From NCBI GenBank assembly GCA_030015575.1, contig JASDDO010000024.1, positions 218,260,996 through 218,324,995 on the forward strand: DNA of 64,000 nt, in the 5' to 3' direction. Positions 21,536-33,694 of this stretch are shown piece after piece. Every line of letters begins with the position of its first letter. Positions within the stretch are counted from its first letter, which is position 1. Under the pieces are notes generated by a model. That model searched no databases. It worked only from the letters and a program-made list of their open reading frames with translations, and was not told where the DNA came from. The position numbers were made by a program, and so were the translations under genes. Source of the stretch: Agapanthus africanus (Eukaryota > Streptophyta > Magnoliopsida > Asparagales > Amaryllidaceae).

Positions 21536-22993
21536 GTGGAAGAAGCTGAGGCCACTGGCCAAGTCATTACTGGTAAATTTCCTTCTCAAACTTATCTTTT
21601 AGTCTTGTTTACCTACACACTTTCCCTATACCTAAAACATATCCAATATACCTTAGGTACAATCTTAGTAGCTTCACTACCTGCACTTGCACTGTTTGAT
21701 ACTGGAGCATCCCACTGCTTTATGTCGCAACGGTTTGTCCGAACCCATGCGATTCCAGTCTCACCGCTTGTATCTAGCTGGAATGTCAGTTCCGGAAATG
21801 GCGTTCTAAAGGCAACTATGGGATACAGCTTGTGTCCAGTCGTCGTCTGCAGTCGAGAGTTTTATGCTGACTTCAAAGTGCTGGACATACCGAACTTCGA
21901 TGTGGTTCTAGGAATGGATTGGCTTGGAACCTTTTATGCTACCATTGACTGTCGTCAAAGGAGGGTAGTATTCGAGATTCCAGACCATCCAATTTTCTAT
22001 TTCAAGAGCGGAGATCGTACTCTGGAGCCAGGTACCTATAAAGCGAAGCCAAGGGAAGCAGTAGTTGCGGCAGCTCAAGCGGAAGAAGAATTAAGACCAG
22101 AGGTAGTTCGAGAGTTCGACGATGTATTTCCTGACGATATATCAGGTTTGCCTCCCGATCGAGCTCTTGAATTCAGTATTGATTTAGTAGCAGGAGCACA
22201 ACCGGTGATCAAAGCACCGTATAGACTAAGTCCGGAAGGTTTGAAGGAAGTTCGAACACAGTTGGACGAATTATTGGCGAAAGGATGGATTCGTCCCAGC
22301 ACTTCAAGTTGGGGAGCACCTGTGCTACTGGTGAAGAAGAAGGAAGGTTCATACAGAATGTGCATCGATTATAGGGCCTTGAATGAAGTCACTATAAAGA
22401 ACAAGTATCCACTTCCGCGCATCGATGATTTATTCGATCAGCTAAGTGGATCTTGTGTTTTCTCTAAATTGGATCTTCGTTCAGGTTATCATCAGGTGAA
22501 GGTCAAGGAATCTGATATTCACAAAACAGCTTTCAGAACTCGCTATGGACATTACGAATTTCTAGTGATGCCATTTGGAGTGACCAATGCACCAGCAATA
22601 TTCATGAACCTAATGAACCAAGTTTTCCGGGAGTATTTAGATAGGTTTGTTGTCATCTTCATCGATGACATCCTGGTATATTCTAAGAATCGGAAAGAGC
22701 ATGCAGAGCATCTACGAATTGTCCTGGAAACTCTTCGACAACATAAGCTTTATGCCAAGTACAGCAAGTGCAAGTTTTGGCTAAATCAAGTTGGTTTTCT
22801 TGGACATATCGTATCAGGAGAAGCAATTTCTGTGGATCCAGCCAAAATTTCAGCAGTTAGCGAATGGCCTACACCAAAGTCAGTGAAGGACATTCGGAGT
22901 TTCTTGGGTTTAGCTGGATATTACAGAAGGTTTATTGAAGGATTCTCAAAGATAGCAACACCCCTGACCAAGCTCACACGAAAAGATGAATAA
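21275..22993 (+). pseudogene. pol: A1 end of nucleocapsid, protease and reverse transcriptase
   Basis: One open frame carries the second zinc knuckle, a Pro/Arg-rich linker, an aspartic protease with the canonical DTGA site ([11 protein letters not shown], about 21703) and [11 protein letters not shown], then RT with [21 protein letters not shown] and the FIDD catalytic box (about 22660). The frame includes an 84-bp intron-like insert (21573-21656) that is a multiple of three and without stops. It ends at a TAA (22991-22993) where relatives have Gln; RNase H continues in frame. The element as a whole is disabled, although this part is intact. Confidence 0.88.
21573..21656 (+). other. Intron-like segment 2 (protease), 84 bp, GT-AG
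   Basis: It starts GTAAATTTCC, contains pyrimidine runs, and ends ATACCTTAG. It encodes a hydrophobic insert with no counterpart in the family between the nucleocapsid linker and the protease. Excision keeps the frame and brings the two conserved flanks together. Confidence 0.6.
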
Positions 22994-23448
22994 TTTGTGT
23001 GGTCAGAAGCATGCGAATAAGCTTTCGTAGAACTCAAGTCAAGATTGACATCTGCACCTATTCTCGTAATACCGGATCAATCTGGAGAATTCGAAGTGCA
23101 TTGTGATGCATCCGGTAAGGGATTAGGATGTGTTCTACATCATCATGGTAAGGTTGTGACTTATGCTTCAAGACAACTGAAAACTCATGAGCGCAATTAT
23201 CCGACGCATGATCTGGAGTTGGCAGCCGTCATCTTTGCTCTCAAGATTTGGCGCCACTACTTACTTGGTGAACGAGTGAACATCTACACAGATCATAAAA
23301 GTCTGAAGTATGTGTTTACTCAGAAGAAGTTGAATATGCGGTAGAGAAGATGGTTAGAACTCATGGCGGACTTTGGCATTAACTTGCAATGTCATCCAGG
23401 GAAGGTGCACGTAGTACCTGATGCTCTTAGTCGCCAACCCTTATCGAT
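22994..23448 (+). pseudogene. pol: A1 RNase H, three nonsense codons, cut by element B
   Basis: It continues the RT frame. RNase H landmarks are [27 protein letters not shown] and [11 protein letters not shown]. Stops at 22991-22993 and about 23018 (both TAA) and at 23342-23344 (TAG) each replace an expected Gln, consistent with C-to-T change of CAA/CAG. The linker to integrase (VVPDALSRQPLS) is interrupted by element B at 23449; coding resumes at 33695. Confidence 0.85.
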
Positions 23449-26400
23449 TTTCACGCCCCGCTTCCCAAAATACGGAATACGATGGGTAGACAAGGCCAGC
23501 CATGCTCCTACGGTCAAGGAAATGTCCTGCCGTAGTCACACTTCGGCTTCTAGTTTTTCATGGTAAATAGTAAATGATACGCAGGTAATGAGAAATGTAG
23601 TAACTCAAAGAAACAATGTAAAGAACAGACCTGAAGTGGAACAAACGAGTGTAACTCTGAAAAGCAAGTCAGGGTGTCTGTGATACATGCCTAATTCTGG
23701 TCCAGGCTAAATCTTCTCCTCACACTGAGCATGCATACTCAGGTCGTCAGAGCGACACAATAGCAATATACTATATGCAATCTTATGACAATTCTAACAG
23801 TAATAATAGATATATGTATCAGTAAATCAATGGCAGTATGGATATGAACATGCAGTAATCAATGTAGCGGAATAGTAAAGAAGTAGAACGATATGTCACG
23901 TATGTCAACACAGTATATAAGGTATATAAATGCCAGTATCCCTATCAGTCTCTATGTCTCAATGTACAGGTCACTAAGTCTATCGTCAGTCCAAGTGTGA
24001 GAGTCAACCACTCGCGAGTGTCCTCCACCCAAGGGTAGAACCCAAGGGCAAGGGACCACGGGCCCAACATGTATATCACGGTGAATATCACATACCCTGT
24101 AAAACTCCATATATCTCCCTAAATATATAAGCCGGCATGGGACTCCCGAGATTCTGTTGAACTCATACTTAAACTACCCCACACCCCGTGGTCTACATCA
24201 AACGCTAACCATAACCCTAAATACCAATCGGTCGGTGACAAGTCTGCGCGAGAACTGGAGGCAGGACCTCCATCAAGCACTTCCCGACTAATACCTAAGA
24301 TAAATGGCAGTGTCTGGTGTCTTATCTGTGACACCCGTGCAAGAGCTTCCATAAGTGTCCCATACCACTTATAGTCACACGTATACACGTCCCACAGACG
24401 TCGACAATGCAATATAATAATAAGGGTCACTGATTGTGTACAAGTACGTATCACTTTCACTTATTCACTGATACACGAACACTGACGTACTTGGCCACAA
24501 TCATCACTAATACCTAACACTGGGTAATGCACGTTATCACTAGGTTATCAAATGCAGTGACATGTATATGATATGATGCGTGAACAGTATGTAAAACATG
24601 ATTATGGTGTCAAAAATAGTATTCTATCACTTGCACGATTTATCATGAATCGTACGTGTACATTTTAGCGAAACGATAAACAGGTAATAATTAGTATGTT
24701 CAGTTATCTATCCATCTAATTTTGTTTCATGCCAATCGGGTCCCAGGATCACTAATTATAGTCATTTCATTTTAAACGTTCACGGCTGGAAATCCGGTTT
24801 CAGAATCGGAAGTCCGTTTCACAACGCAATTTAATCCCAGTTGGGATCAGAATTTAGCGACGCTACAGTTGAATGAAATCTAGAGTTTTCAGTAAGGTTT
24901 TCAACTCAATAGACGGTTTCTCAATCGTATCTGTACGTTAGGAGTTATACTCTGTTTATTATTAATATGTCAATTCTGATTCTGTTAGGACTGTTATGCG
25001 TCCCGATCTTTTAAATTACAGATAAAATAGTAAAAGATGACGAAACAGGATGAAACCACCTGTATTATCTAGATAACAGATTCACCTATAATAAACAGTG
25101 GAGTTCCGCAATTTATGATTTCAGGAAATCCTGTGGTACCCATTACGGAACAGCAAGCAACAACTGGAGTCACTCTGGACTGTAGTCCAGAGTCGTACTC
25201 CGATCCAAATATCATCACAATTTAAGTACAGGAATATCTGGAAACTAGTATAAAGTTATAGTTCGTTGAGTTAGCTTCGATTTGAGCCCTCGAGCGCGTC
25301 GTTCCAGTATGTATATAATTTATGGCGAATTTAACGGTTCTCGGGTATAATAAAATTCCCGTTTCAAGAGTAAACTTGGGGGTAGTAGTTTTAGTCGTTA
25401 ACGGTCCTATTTTCCAACGAAACTTGCAGGAGATACCCATCACTATAGGGGCCACTATAAACACTCTAGTTCCGTCAAATTAGAAAAGTATTTTCTTTGG
25501 GAACATGCATCGAACAGGTATGTAATATAACTTATCAGGAAAAATTACTGTGGAATCTATACAAATTCAATTTGTAACAAAGATAACTTAGCATGTAGCA
25601 AGTAGAGAACTTGCCTGGAGGTGTTTTGGCGATGCACGGCAGTGGCAACCGCACGAGCACGCGGCGAACGGTGCGGCTAGGGTTCGCGGCCTCGGCTCGG
25701 GCTTAAGCTCTTGGATTCGATGGCTCGATCGGTGCGACGGGCGTGTGTTGACGTTGGGATGGATGGTGTGTTGATGTCGATGACGGCCTCAGGGGATCGG
25801 TTACACAGTTTGACGATGACGTCGGTGACCAGAATAGCTGTAGCAGCGATCGATGCAAGTGTTTGACGAAATGTCAGGGCTCGACCGTGAGGTTGGGTTA
25901 GGTTTGATCTAGGGTTCTTGTGAAGAGGAGTTGAGAGAGAGAGATGTTACAGTGAGGGAGAGAGTGAGATGTAGAGAGAGTGAGGGGGAGAATAGAGAGA
26001 GATAGAGAGAGAGTATAGAGAGAGAGAGAAAAGCTGAGAAAGAGAGAGAGAGAGAAAACAGAGAGAGTGAGAGGGAGGGAGTGCAAGCGAGAGAGAGAGA
26101 ATTTGAGCTCGGTGATGGTGAGGGGGTGATGCTCGGGCAGTGGAGAGCTCGTCGGCAAGGCTAGTAGAGGCTCGTCGGCGATGTATCGTCGACGGTGAGG
26201 GGCAGTACGGAGCTAGGATGGGTGCAGTGAGGAGATCTCGATGAAGGGTGACGAGGTAGTTGAGTGAGGTGGAGTGGAGTAGAGTCTGAAGAGGAGGGAG
26301 ATGCGAGGGAGAAGGACTAGGGGGTCCTAGTCGTCGTCGTTGACGGCGGGAAAATGGTTGCAGGAGAGTTTGAGGAGGGAATGAGAGCGAGCGAGGGAGG

Positions 26401-27122
26401 GGAGTAGTGGGTAGAGGAGAGAGGTGGAGGGCGCACGTCGTGGGGTGTAACGCGCGCTCGAACGTGGCCGACACATGCGTAGGCGTGGGCGAAGGGGGCA
26501 GCGTGGGTTACGGATCGTGAGCGACAGGGGCAGGAGAAGCGAAAGGAGCCGTTAGGAACGGAGGCACTGTAGGTGCGGGTCGGTTAGAAGTTTGGTTTGT
26601 GGGCTGGGCCGAGATAAATGAATTTCCCCTTCCTTTTTTTTTCTCTGTGGCTGAAGAAGACTTGGGCCGAGGAAATCAAAAAAAGAAATGGAAAAGAAAC
26701 CGGGCCAGAGGCTTAAATTAATTTAAAAAATGACAAAGGAGTGGGCTTGAAGGAGGAAAACGGGCTGGGGAAAAGATTAAGGGATTTATTTGGTTTATTA
26801 AGAAAGGAAAAACTCAGTTAAGAGGAGATGGGCTGCAGAAATAAGAATAAAATAAATTATAAAGGAGATGAGCTGTGGTTTTGGTTTATATATCTCTATA
26901 AGGAACTAGGGTTCTAGATTGGAAATATAAAACGAATAAAGTCAGAAAACTAGAAGTATAGTAATATAGGGAAATATATTTTGATGAAGAATAAATCTAT
27001 AGCTTAGGTTTGGGCTAAAAAGGTTTTAAAATAAATCAATAATTATAAATAAAATAAAAATAAGAACTTTATAAATTAGAGAGAGATACGTATTTTGGTA
27101 TAAAAAGGGGCTGGGTATTACA
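23449..27122 (-). repeat. Element B 3' LTR
   Basis: It matches 30016-33689 over its full length. Its outer end reads TTTCACGCCCC where the other copy has TGTCACGCCCC, one change in the terminal dinucleotide. A GA-rich microsatellite lies at about 25930-26100. Open frames here (e.g. 24119-24460, 25947-26474) recur in the other LTR and are low-complexity or shadows. Confidence 0.92.
25930..26100. repeat. GA/CT microsatellite in element B LTR
   Basis: Imperfect (GAGA)n tract; the equivalent in the other LTR is at about 32490-32680. Read on the minus (transcribed) strand it is CT-rich and lies within the LTR's GC-rich half, a position often occupied by a plant 5' leader. Confidence 0.75.
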
Positions 27123-28432
27123 TCATACCACCCTTACAAAAATTTCGTCCTCGAAATTTAAAATAAACGATAAGTTATACAAACATAAGCGAAATTTATT
27201 ATATTGCAAACTAACACATAATGCTTTATTTGAAATAGGCAGATAACAAAATTTGAAAGTTTATATATGTAAGGATAACATACAAAGTTATAGGTTTAAA
27301 TAAGTATAGGACAGGAACAACTACGACGGCAACCTATATGTATATCAGAATAGGAATAACAACAATAATGAACAGTGATATTCGAGACGTACTCAACAAA
27401 ATCGAAACTCAATTATATGCACATGTAGGTATATTAAAAGTAATACATCAGAAATAGTAAGTATAAGGCACAAACATTGATAATAGTAACCATAGGCATA
27501 ATACTCGAAAATAAAGTAACGACAATAAAATAGTGAATGATTAGTCAGTAGGTTAAAACATTTTAGGATAATGCATCGGTCAAATAGTTTCAAAATAGCT
27601 TAGAAACTAATATGGTGAAAATAAGAAACATGGAACAAAATGTGCGCGGTGTAAGGTCGCGCTACTGAAAATGAGAATAATAATAATGCACTTAAAATAC
27701 ATAAAACGGAGTAATCAATAATACGTATTCTTTGATAAATACAAAATACTAAAACTACATCTTCAAATAATAATGCCCCTAAATATAGTTGGGGTAATAG
27801 GGAAAAACACAAGTATGTCTAGGCCTAGGTAGGGTAGGGATTACAATGGAATGTGACTGAAACAAAAGGTCGAAGTGTGACGGCTTTAGGCTGAAGATCA
27901 AGGAAATTGGGATCGGGTCAGCACAAGAAGTAAGGGTGGGCCACAAAGGACTACAAGGGAAACAGTATGGGGAGGATAACTTTCGGTACATCATATGAAT
28001 CAAGAATTTGAAGGGTTAGCTAACTCGAGGATTTCACTATGAACTTCTCCTTCCAGAAGGATCTCAATCGAGGCACAGACGAAGGATGAATGGCGGCTCA
28101 TTCCAAGGATCAGGGTGCGGTACTTTCGACGGTGAAAACTATACAATGAGTAGGGGTGGACAGTCAGGGATCTCAGCAGAAAAATAAATGGGTATGGGCA
28201 ATAAACAAGTATCAAGCGAACCGATAATCAAAAGGTTTACGAATTCAGAAGATTTATTTCATTCAAGAAAATTTGAAACAAGGCATTCCCAAAGGAGAAA
28301 AGTGGCCCTAAACTATACACATTTTATTTGGCCAGAAAGACAACATCAAAAGAAATTCCGTCAGTCGCGGTTGTGGAGATTCAGTAGGTTGCGGTAGGCT
28401 CGCGCACTCAGGTAGGGGCGTCCATTTCCATA
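27123..28432 (-). other. Element B 3' untranslated region and polypurine tract
   Basis: Minus-strand TCGAGGACGAAATTTTTGTA (about 27136-27155) is nearly identical to the polypurine region of A1 (35316-35348) and abuts the LTR. The rest is AT-rich with no gene that I recognise. Confidence 0.7.
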
Positions 28433-28846
28433 TCACCTCGCAGGCATCGCCACTGGAAGTTCTTCCACAGCAGGGTCTTGATCTTCTGGTCCTTCTTCCT
28501 CGGAAGGAGCTTCTTCATCGAGGTCCGATTCCATGTGATTCTCTTCTTCTGGATTTTCTTCCACGGGATTTTCCTCAACTGGATTTTCTTCTATCGGGTC
28601 TTCATCGGGATCTTCCTCTATCGGGTCTTCCTCTATAGGGTTCTCTTCAGGATCTCCTTCTTCTTCGTCGGAATCAGCTATCATGTCAAACTCTGGGGCG
28701 GCTGCTCCTTCGCCCTCTGGATCGTGGTTTCCGAAATTGACTTGGGGACCGTTGATCTCATCGTCAGAACTCATCAGCGCGCGATCTAAAGAAACGCATG
28801 ACTGTGTATCCTCATCTAGATGCGGCGCTGCTCCAGGGTGGGCCAT
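28433..28846 (-). CDS. Element B acidic-repeat ORF (unknown function)
   Basis: A 137-residue frame begins at ATG 28844-28846. I do not recognise it. After a neutral N-terminus (MAHPGAAPHLDEDTQSC) it is dominated by Glu/Asp with a five-residue period built on E-E-N-P-V/I and E-E-D-P-I, encoded by a 15-bp minisatellite, and it ends in a short neutral tail. It has no Cys pairs and no membrane segment. A pyrimidine-rich run and CAG end three bases before the ATG, so it may be the downstream exon of a spliced transcript. Charge would suit binding to basic proteins such as histones, but that is inference. Whether it is translated is unproven. Confidence 0.5.
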   Translation of the reverse strand: MAHPGAAPHLDEDTQSCVSLDRALMSSDDEINGPQVNFGNHDPEGEGAAAPEFDMIADSDEEEGDPEENPIEEDPIEEDPDEDPIEENPVEENPVEENPEEENHMESDLDEEAPSEEEGPEDQDPAVEELPVAMPAR

Positions 28847-29228
28847 AGCCTGAAAAGAAAGAATCATGATTAAACAGTGGAATACATCAAGATGAATAGT
28901 TAAGTGTACGAAGCATAGAAAGATATGCGGTGGCAGGAACTGAAAAATCAAGATTAAAGTGCTGTGATAATGAATAGTATGAATAAGGGGAAAGATAAGA
29001 GAATGATATATATTTTACAATTCAAGCTTTATTGCATTCAACTAAAAGTTCGACAGATACAAGATTTCAAACGGAAAGAAATATTTATAAAAGGATGACC
29101 ACATTATTACTGAAATTAGAAAACATGAAAATTCCTCTTCGACTACTATAACATTGCATTCTCGTCGCGTGAGTTGAATTCTGCGTTAGGTCCGCCTTAT
29201 CGTCGAAGTTCGAACTACGCGATAATCC

Positions 29229-29642
29229 TCACTTGGCAGGAGTGGGGAGTGTGGACGAGTTTCCTCCTTGTAGTTCTTTCCTTTCAGGGCAACCGTTGAT
29301 GAGATGTTCGCTGGATCTGCAAATCAGACATTTCCGTTGGGCGCGGCGACAATCCCTCTGAAGATGTCCTGGCCTCTTACAGTACCCACAACATGGGATC
29401 TTCTGCTGCTTCTGCCGCGGAGAAACAAATTGGCACTTCATCTTCCTCTCTTTTTCTCGTCTAACGGGGATCCCTTTATGATTTGAGACTCCCGCTAGTG
29501 CCTGATTCACCTGTCTTCTCAGTCCTTCAGCCAACAAGTCATTTGTTCGCTCCTGGGCTTCCTTTAGACCTTGCAGTACACTCAGAATCTCAATGGTCTG
29601 ATTCTGGGGAGCGGATATAGACGAAGAGTCGTTGAAAGACAT
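29229..29642 (-). CDS. gag: Element B nucleocapsid-only Gag (two zinc knuckles)
   Basis: A 137-residue protein starts at ATG 29640-29642. This start is preferred over an upstream in-frame ATG at 29885 because an acceptor-like TTTCAG lies just before it, as in A1 and E. The N-terminal half is a Gln/Glu-rich, probably helical segment. The C-terminal half has a basic stretch and two CX2CX4HX4C knuckles (CGYCKRPGHLQRDC, CLICRSSEHLINGC), which bind nucleic acid. The capsid domain present in A1 Gag is absent, so it could bind or mark element RNA but not form particles alone. A minus-strand AATAAA lies downstream at about 29027-29032. Confidence 0.75.
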   Translation of the reverse strand: MSFNDSSSISAPQNQTIEILSVLQGLKEAQERTNDLLAEGLRRQVNQALAGVSNHKGIPVRREKERKMKCQFVSPRQKQQKIPCCGYCKRPGHLQRDCRRAQRKCLICRSSEHLINGCPERKELQGGNSSTLPTPAK

Positions 29643-29990
29643 GATCCTGAAACAACAATTTTGAGGATGATATAAGTCACAAGCTATACGAATTGAAATA
29701 TAACACGGATAGGACAAGGATTCAAGAATATCAAAGGTGATGAATTTACTACAAGTGGGGAAACAACTGTATGACTCCAAGTCGCTTAAACAAAGTATGG
29801 TAGTGTAATCGTGATGTAGTTCACCATTACAACCATGAAACTTTGCCAAGTCACCTGAAACCCTAGCGAATGGATAGCTGAACACACGATGTGAATATGG
29901 ATCAAGAATGACAAGTTTACAACCTTGACCAAGGAATGTCTTAGATTGCCAAGCTATACACGGAAAACTGCAATCCCAACCAAAGCAAAA

Positions 29991-30006
29991 CCTGGCTCTG
30001 ATACCA
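29991..30006 (-). other. Element B primer-binding site (tRNA-iMet)
   Basis: Minus-strand TGGTATCAGAGCCAGG begins nine bases from the LTR end and is the standard initiator-Met priming site. Confidence 0.85.
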
Positions 30007-30015
30007 ACTAAACCA

Positions 30016-33000
30016 TGTCACGCCCCTCTTTCCAAAATACGGAATACGAGGGGTAGACAAGGCCAGCCATGCTCCTACGGTCAAGGAAATATCCTGCCGT
30101 AGTCACACTTCGGCTTCTAGTTTTTCATGGTAAACAGTAAATGATACGCAGGTAATGAGAAATGCAGTAACTCAAAGAAACAATGTAAAGAACTGACCTG
30201 AAGTGGAACAAACGAGTGTAACTCTGAAAAGCAAGTCAGGGTGTCTGTGATACACGCCTAATTCTGGTCCAGGCTAAATCTTCTCCTCACACTGAGCATG
30301 CATACTCAGGTCGTCGGAGCGACACAATAGCAATATAATATATGCAATCTTATGACAATTCTAACAGTAATAATAGATATATGTATCAGTAAATCAATGG
30401 CAGTATGGATATGAACATGCAGTAATCAATGTAGCGGAACAGTAAAGAAGTAGAACGATATGTCACGTATGTCAACACAGTATATAAGGTATATAAATGC
30501 CAGTATCCCTATCAATCTCTAAGTCTCACTGTACAGGTCGCTAAGCCTATCATCAGTCCAAGTGTGAGAATCAACCACTCACGAGTATCCTCCACCTAAG
30601 GGTAGAACCCAAGGGCAAGGGACCACGGGCCCAACATGTATATCACGGTGAATATCACATACCCTGTAAAACTCTATATATCTCCCTAAATATATAAGCC
30701 GGCATGGGACTCCCGAGATTCTGTTGAACTCACACTTAAACTACCCCACACCCCGTGGTCTACATCAAACGCTAACCATAACCCTAAATACCAATCGGTC
30801 GGTGACAAGTCTGCGCGAGAACTGGAGGCAGGACCTCCATCAAGCACGTCCCGACTAATACCTAAGATAAATGGCAGTGTCTGGTGCCTTATCTGTGACA
30901 CCCGTGCAAGAGCTTCCATAAGTGTCCCATACCACTTATAGTCACACGTATACACGTCCCACAGACGTCGACAATGCAATATAATAATAAGGGTCACTGA
31001 TTGTGTACAAGTACGTATCACTTTCACTTATTCACTGATACATGAACACTGACGTACTTGGCCACAATCATCACTAATACCTAACACTGGGTAGTGCACG
31101 TTATCACTAGGTTATCAAATGCAGTGACATGTATATGATATGATGCGTGAACAGTATGTAAAGCATGATTAAGGTATCAAAAATAGTATTCTATCACTTG
31201 CACGATTTATCATGAATCGTACGTGTACATTTTAGCGAAACGATAAACAGGTAATAATTAGTATGTTCAGTTATCTATCCATCTAATTTGGTTTCATGCC
31301 AATCGGGTCCCAGGATCACTAATTATAGCCATTTCATTTTAAACGTTCACGGCTGGAAATCCGGTTTCAGAATCGGAAGTCCGTTTCACAACGCAATTTA
31401 ATCCCAGTTGGGATCAGAATTTAGCGACGCTACAGTTGAATGAAATCTAGAGTTTTCAGTAAGATTTTCAACGCAATAGACGGTTTCTTAATCGCATCTA
31501 TACGTTAGGAGTTATACTCTGTTTATTATTAATATGTCATTTCTGATTCTGTTAGGACTGTTATGCGTCCCGATCTTTTAAATTACAGATAAAATAGTAA
31601 AAGATGACGAAACAGGATGAAACCACCTGTATTATCTAGATAACATATTCGCCTATAATGAACAGTAGAGTTCTGCAATTTAGGATTTCAGGAAATCCTG
31701 TGGTACCCATTACGGAACAGCAAGCAACAACCGGAGTCGCTCTGGACTCCAGTCCAGAGTCGCACTCCGATCCAAATATCATCACAATTTAAGTACAAAA
31801 TATCTGGAAACTAGTATAAAGTTATAGTTCGTCGAGTTAGCTTCGATTTGAGCCCTCGAGCGCATCGTTCCAGTATGTATATAATTTATGGAGAATTTAA
31901 CGGTTCTCAGGTATAATAAAATTCCCGTTTCAAGAGTAAACTTGGGGGTAGTAGTTTTAGTCGTTAACGGTCCTATTTTCCAACGAAACTTGCAGGAGAT
32001 ACCCATCACTACAGGGGCCACTATAAACACTCCAGTTTCGTCAAATTAGAAAAGTATTTTCTTTGGGAACATGCATCGAACAGGTATGTAATATAACTTA
32101 TCAGGAAAAATTACTGTGGAATCTATACAAATTCAATTTGTAACAAAGATAACTTAGCATGTAGCAAGTAGAGAACTTGCCTGGAGGTGTTTTGGCGATG
32201 CACGGTAGTGGCAACGGCACGAGCACACGGCGAACGGTGCGGATAGGGTTCGCGGCCTCGGCTCGGGCTTAAGCTCTTGGATTCGATGGCTCGGTCGGTG
32301 CGACGGGCGTGTGTTGACGTTGCGATGGATGGCATGTTGATGTCGATGACGGCCTCAGGGGATCGGTTCCACAGTTTGACGATGACGTCGGTGACCAGAA
32401 TAGCTGTAGCAGCGATCGATGCAAGTGTTTGACGAAATGTCAGGGCTCGACCGTGAGGTTGGGTTAGGTTTGGTCTAGGGTTCTTGTGAAGAGGAGTTGA
32501 GAGAGAGATGTTACAATGAGGGAGAGAGTGAGATGTAGAGAGAGTGAGGGGGAGAATAGAGAGAGATATAGAGAGAGTAGAGAGAGAGAGAGAAAAGCTG
32601 AGAAAGAGAGAGATAGAAAACAGAGAGAGTGTGAGGGAGGGAGTCCAAGAGAGAGAGAGAGAATTTAAGCTCGGTGATGGTGTGGGGTGATGCTCGGGCA
32701 GTGGGGAGCTCGTCAGCAAGGCTAGTAGAGGCTCGTCGGCGATGGATCGTCGACGGTGAGGGGCAGTGAGGAGCTAGGATGGGTGCAGTGAGGAGATCTC
32801 GATGAAGGGTGACGAGGTAGTTGAGTGAGGTGGAGTGGAGTGGAGTCTGAAGAGGAGGGAGATGCGAGGGAGAAGGACTATGGGGTCCTAGTCGTCGTCG
32901 TCGTCGTCGACGGCGGGAAAATGGTTGCAGGAGAGTTTGAGGAGGGAATGAGAGCGAGCGAGGGAGGGGAGTAGTGGGTAGAGGAGAGAGGTGGAGGGCG

Positions 33001-33689
33001 CACGTCGTGGGGTGTAACACGCGCTCGAACGTGGCCGACACATGCGTAGGCGTAGGCGAAGGGGGCGGCGTGGGTTACGGATCGTGAGCAACAGGGGCGG
33101 GAGAAGAGAAAGGAGCCGTTGGGAACGGAGGCACTGTAGGTGCGGGTCGGTTAGAAGTTTGGTTTGTGGGCTGGGCCGAGATAAATGAATTTCCCCTTCC
33201 TTTTTTTTTCTCTGTGGCTGAAGAAGACTTGGGCCGAGGAAATCAAAAAAAGAAATGGAAAAGAAACCGGGCCAGAGGCTTAAATTAATTTAAAAAATGA
33301 TAAAGGTGTGGGTTTGAAAGGGGAAAACGGGCTGGGGAAAAGATTAAGGGATTTATTTGGTTTATTAAGAAAGGAAAAACTCAGTTAAGAGGAGATGGAC
33401 TGCAGAAATAGGAATAAAATAAATTATAAAGGAGATGGGCTATAGTTTTGGTTTATATATCTCTATAAGGAACTAGGGTTCTAGATTGGAAATATAAAAT
33501 GACTAAAGTCAGATAACTAGAAGTATAGTAATATAGGGAAATATATTTTGATGAAGAATAAATTTATAGCTTAGGTTTGGGCTAAAAATGTTTTAAAATA
33601 AATCAATAATTATAAATAAAATAAAAATAAGAACTTTATAAATTAGAGAGAGATACGTATTTTGGTATAAAAAGGGGCTGGGTATTACA
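30016..33689 (-). repeat. Element B 5' LTR
   Basis: Counterpart of 23449-27122, the same length (3674 bp). The GA-rich tract is at about 32490-32680 and a short CGT triplet run at about 32890-32910. The open frames in this copy (e.g. 32123-32719 and 32511-33041 on the minus strand) correspond to low-complexity LTR sequence. Confidence 0.92.
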
Positions 33690-33694
33690 TCGAT

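Larger units (their letters stand above)
23449..33689 (-). mobile_element. Element B: non-autonomous long-LTR chromovirus relative inserted in A1 pol
   Basis: Two LTRs of exactly 3674 bp each (23449-27122, 30016-33689) flank only 2.9 kb. The duplication TCGAT lies at 23444-23448 and 33690-33694. On the minus strand: LTR, tRNA-iMet primer site, a nucleocapsid-only ORF, an acidic-repeat ORF, and a chromovirus-type polypurine tract. There is no capsid, protease, RT or integrase. The layout matches the class of terminal-repeat elements that keep only a Gag portion. The LTRs are very similar, so the insertion is young relative to A1. Confidence 0.92.

Noticed and set aside
24119..24460. 113-codon minus-strand frame, near-identical at 30686-31027
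   Set aside because: LTR sequence of element B; conservation reflects recent duplication, not selection.
25947..26474. Ser/Leu/Pro-rich frame on the minus strand (and its twin at 32511-33041)
   Set aside because: Encoded by the GA/CT microsatellite and GC-rich part of the element B LTRs; recurs only because LTRs are duplicated.
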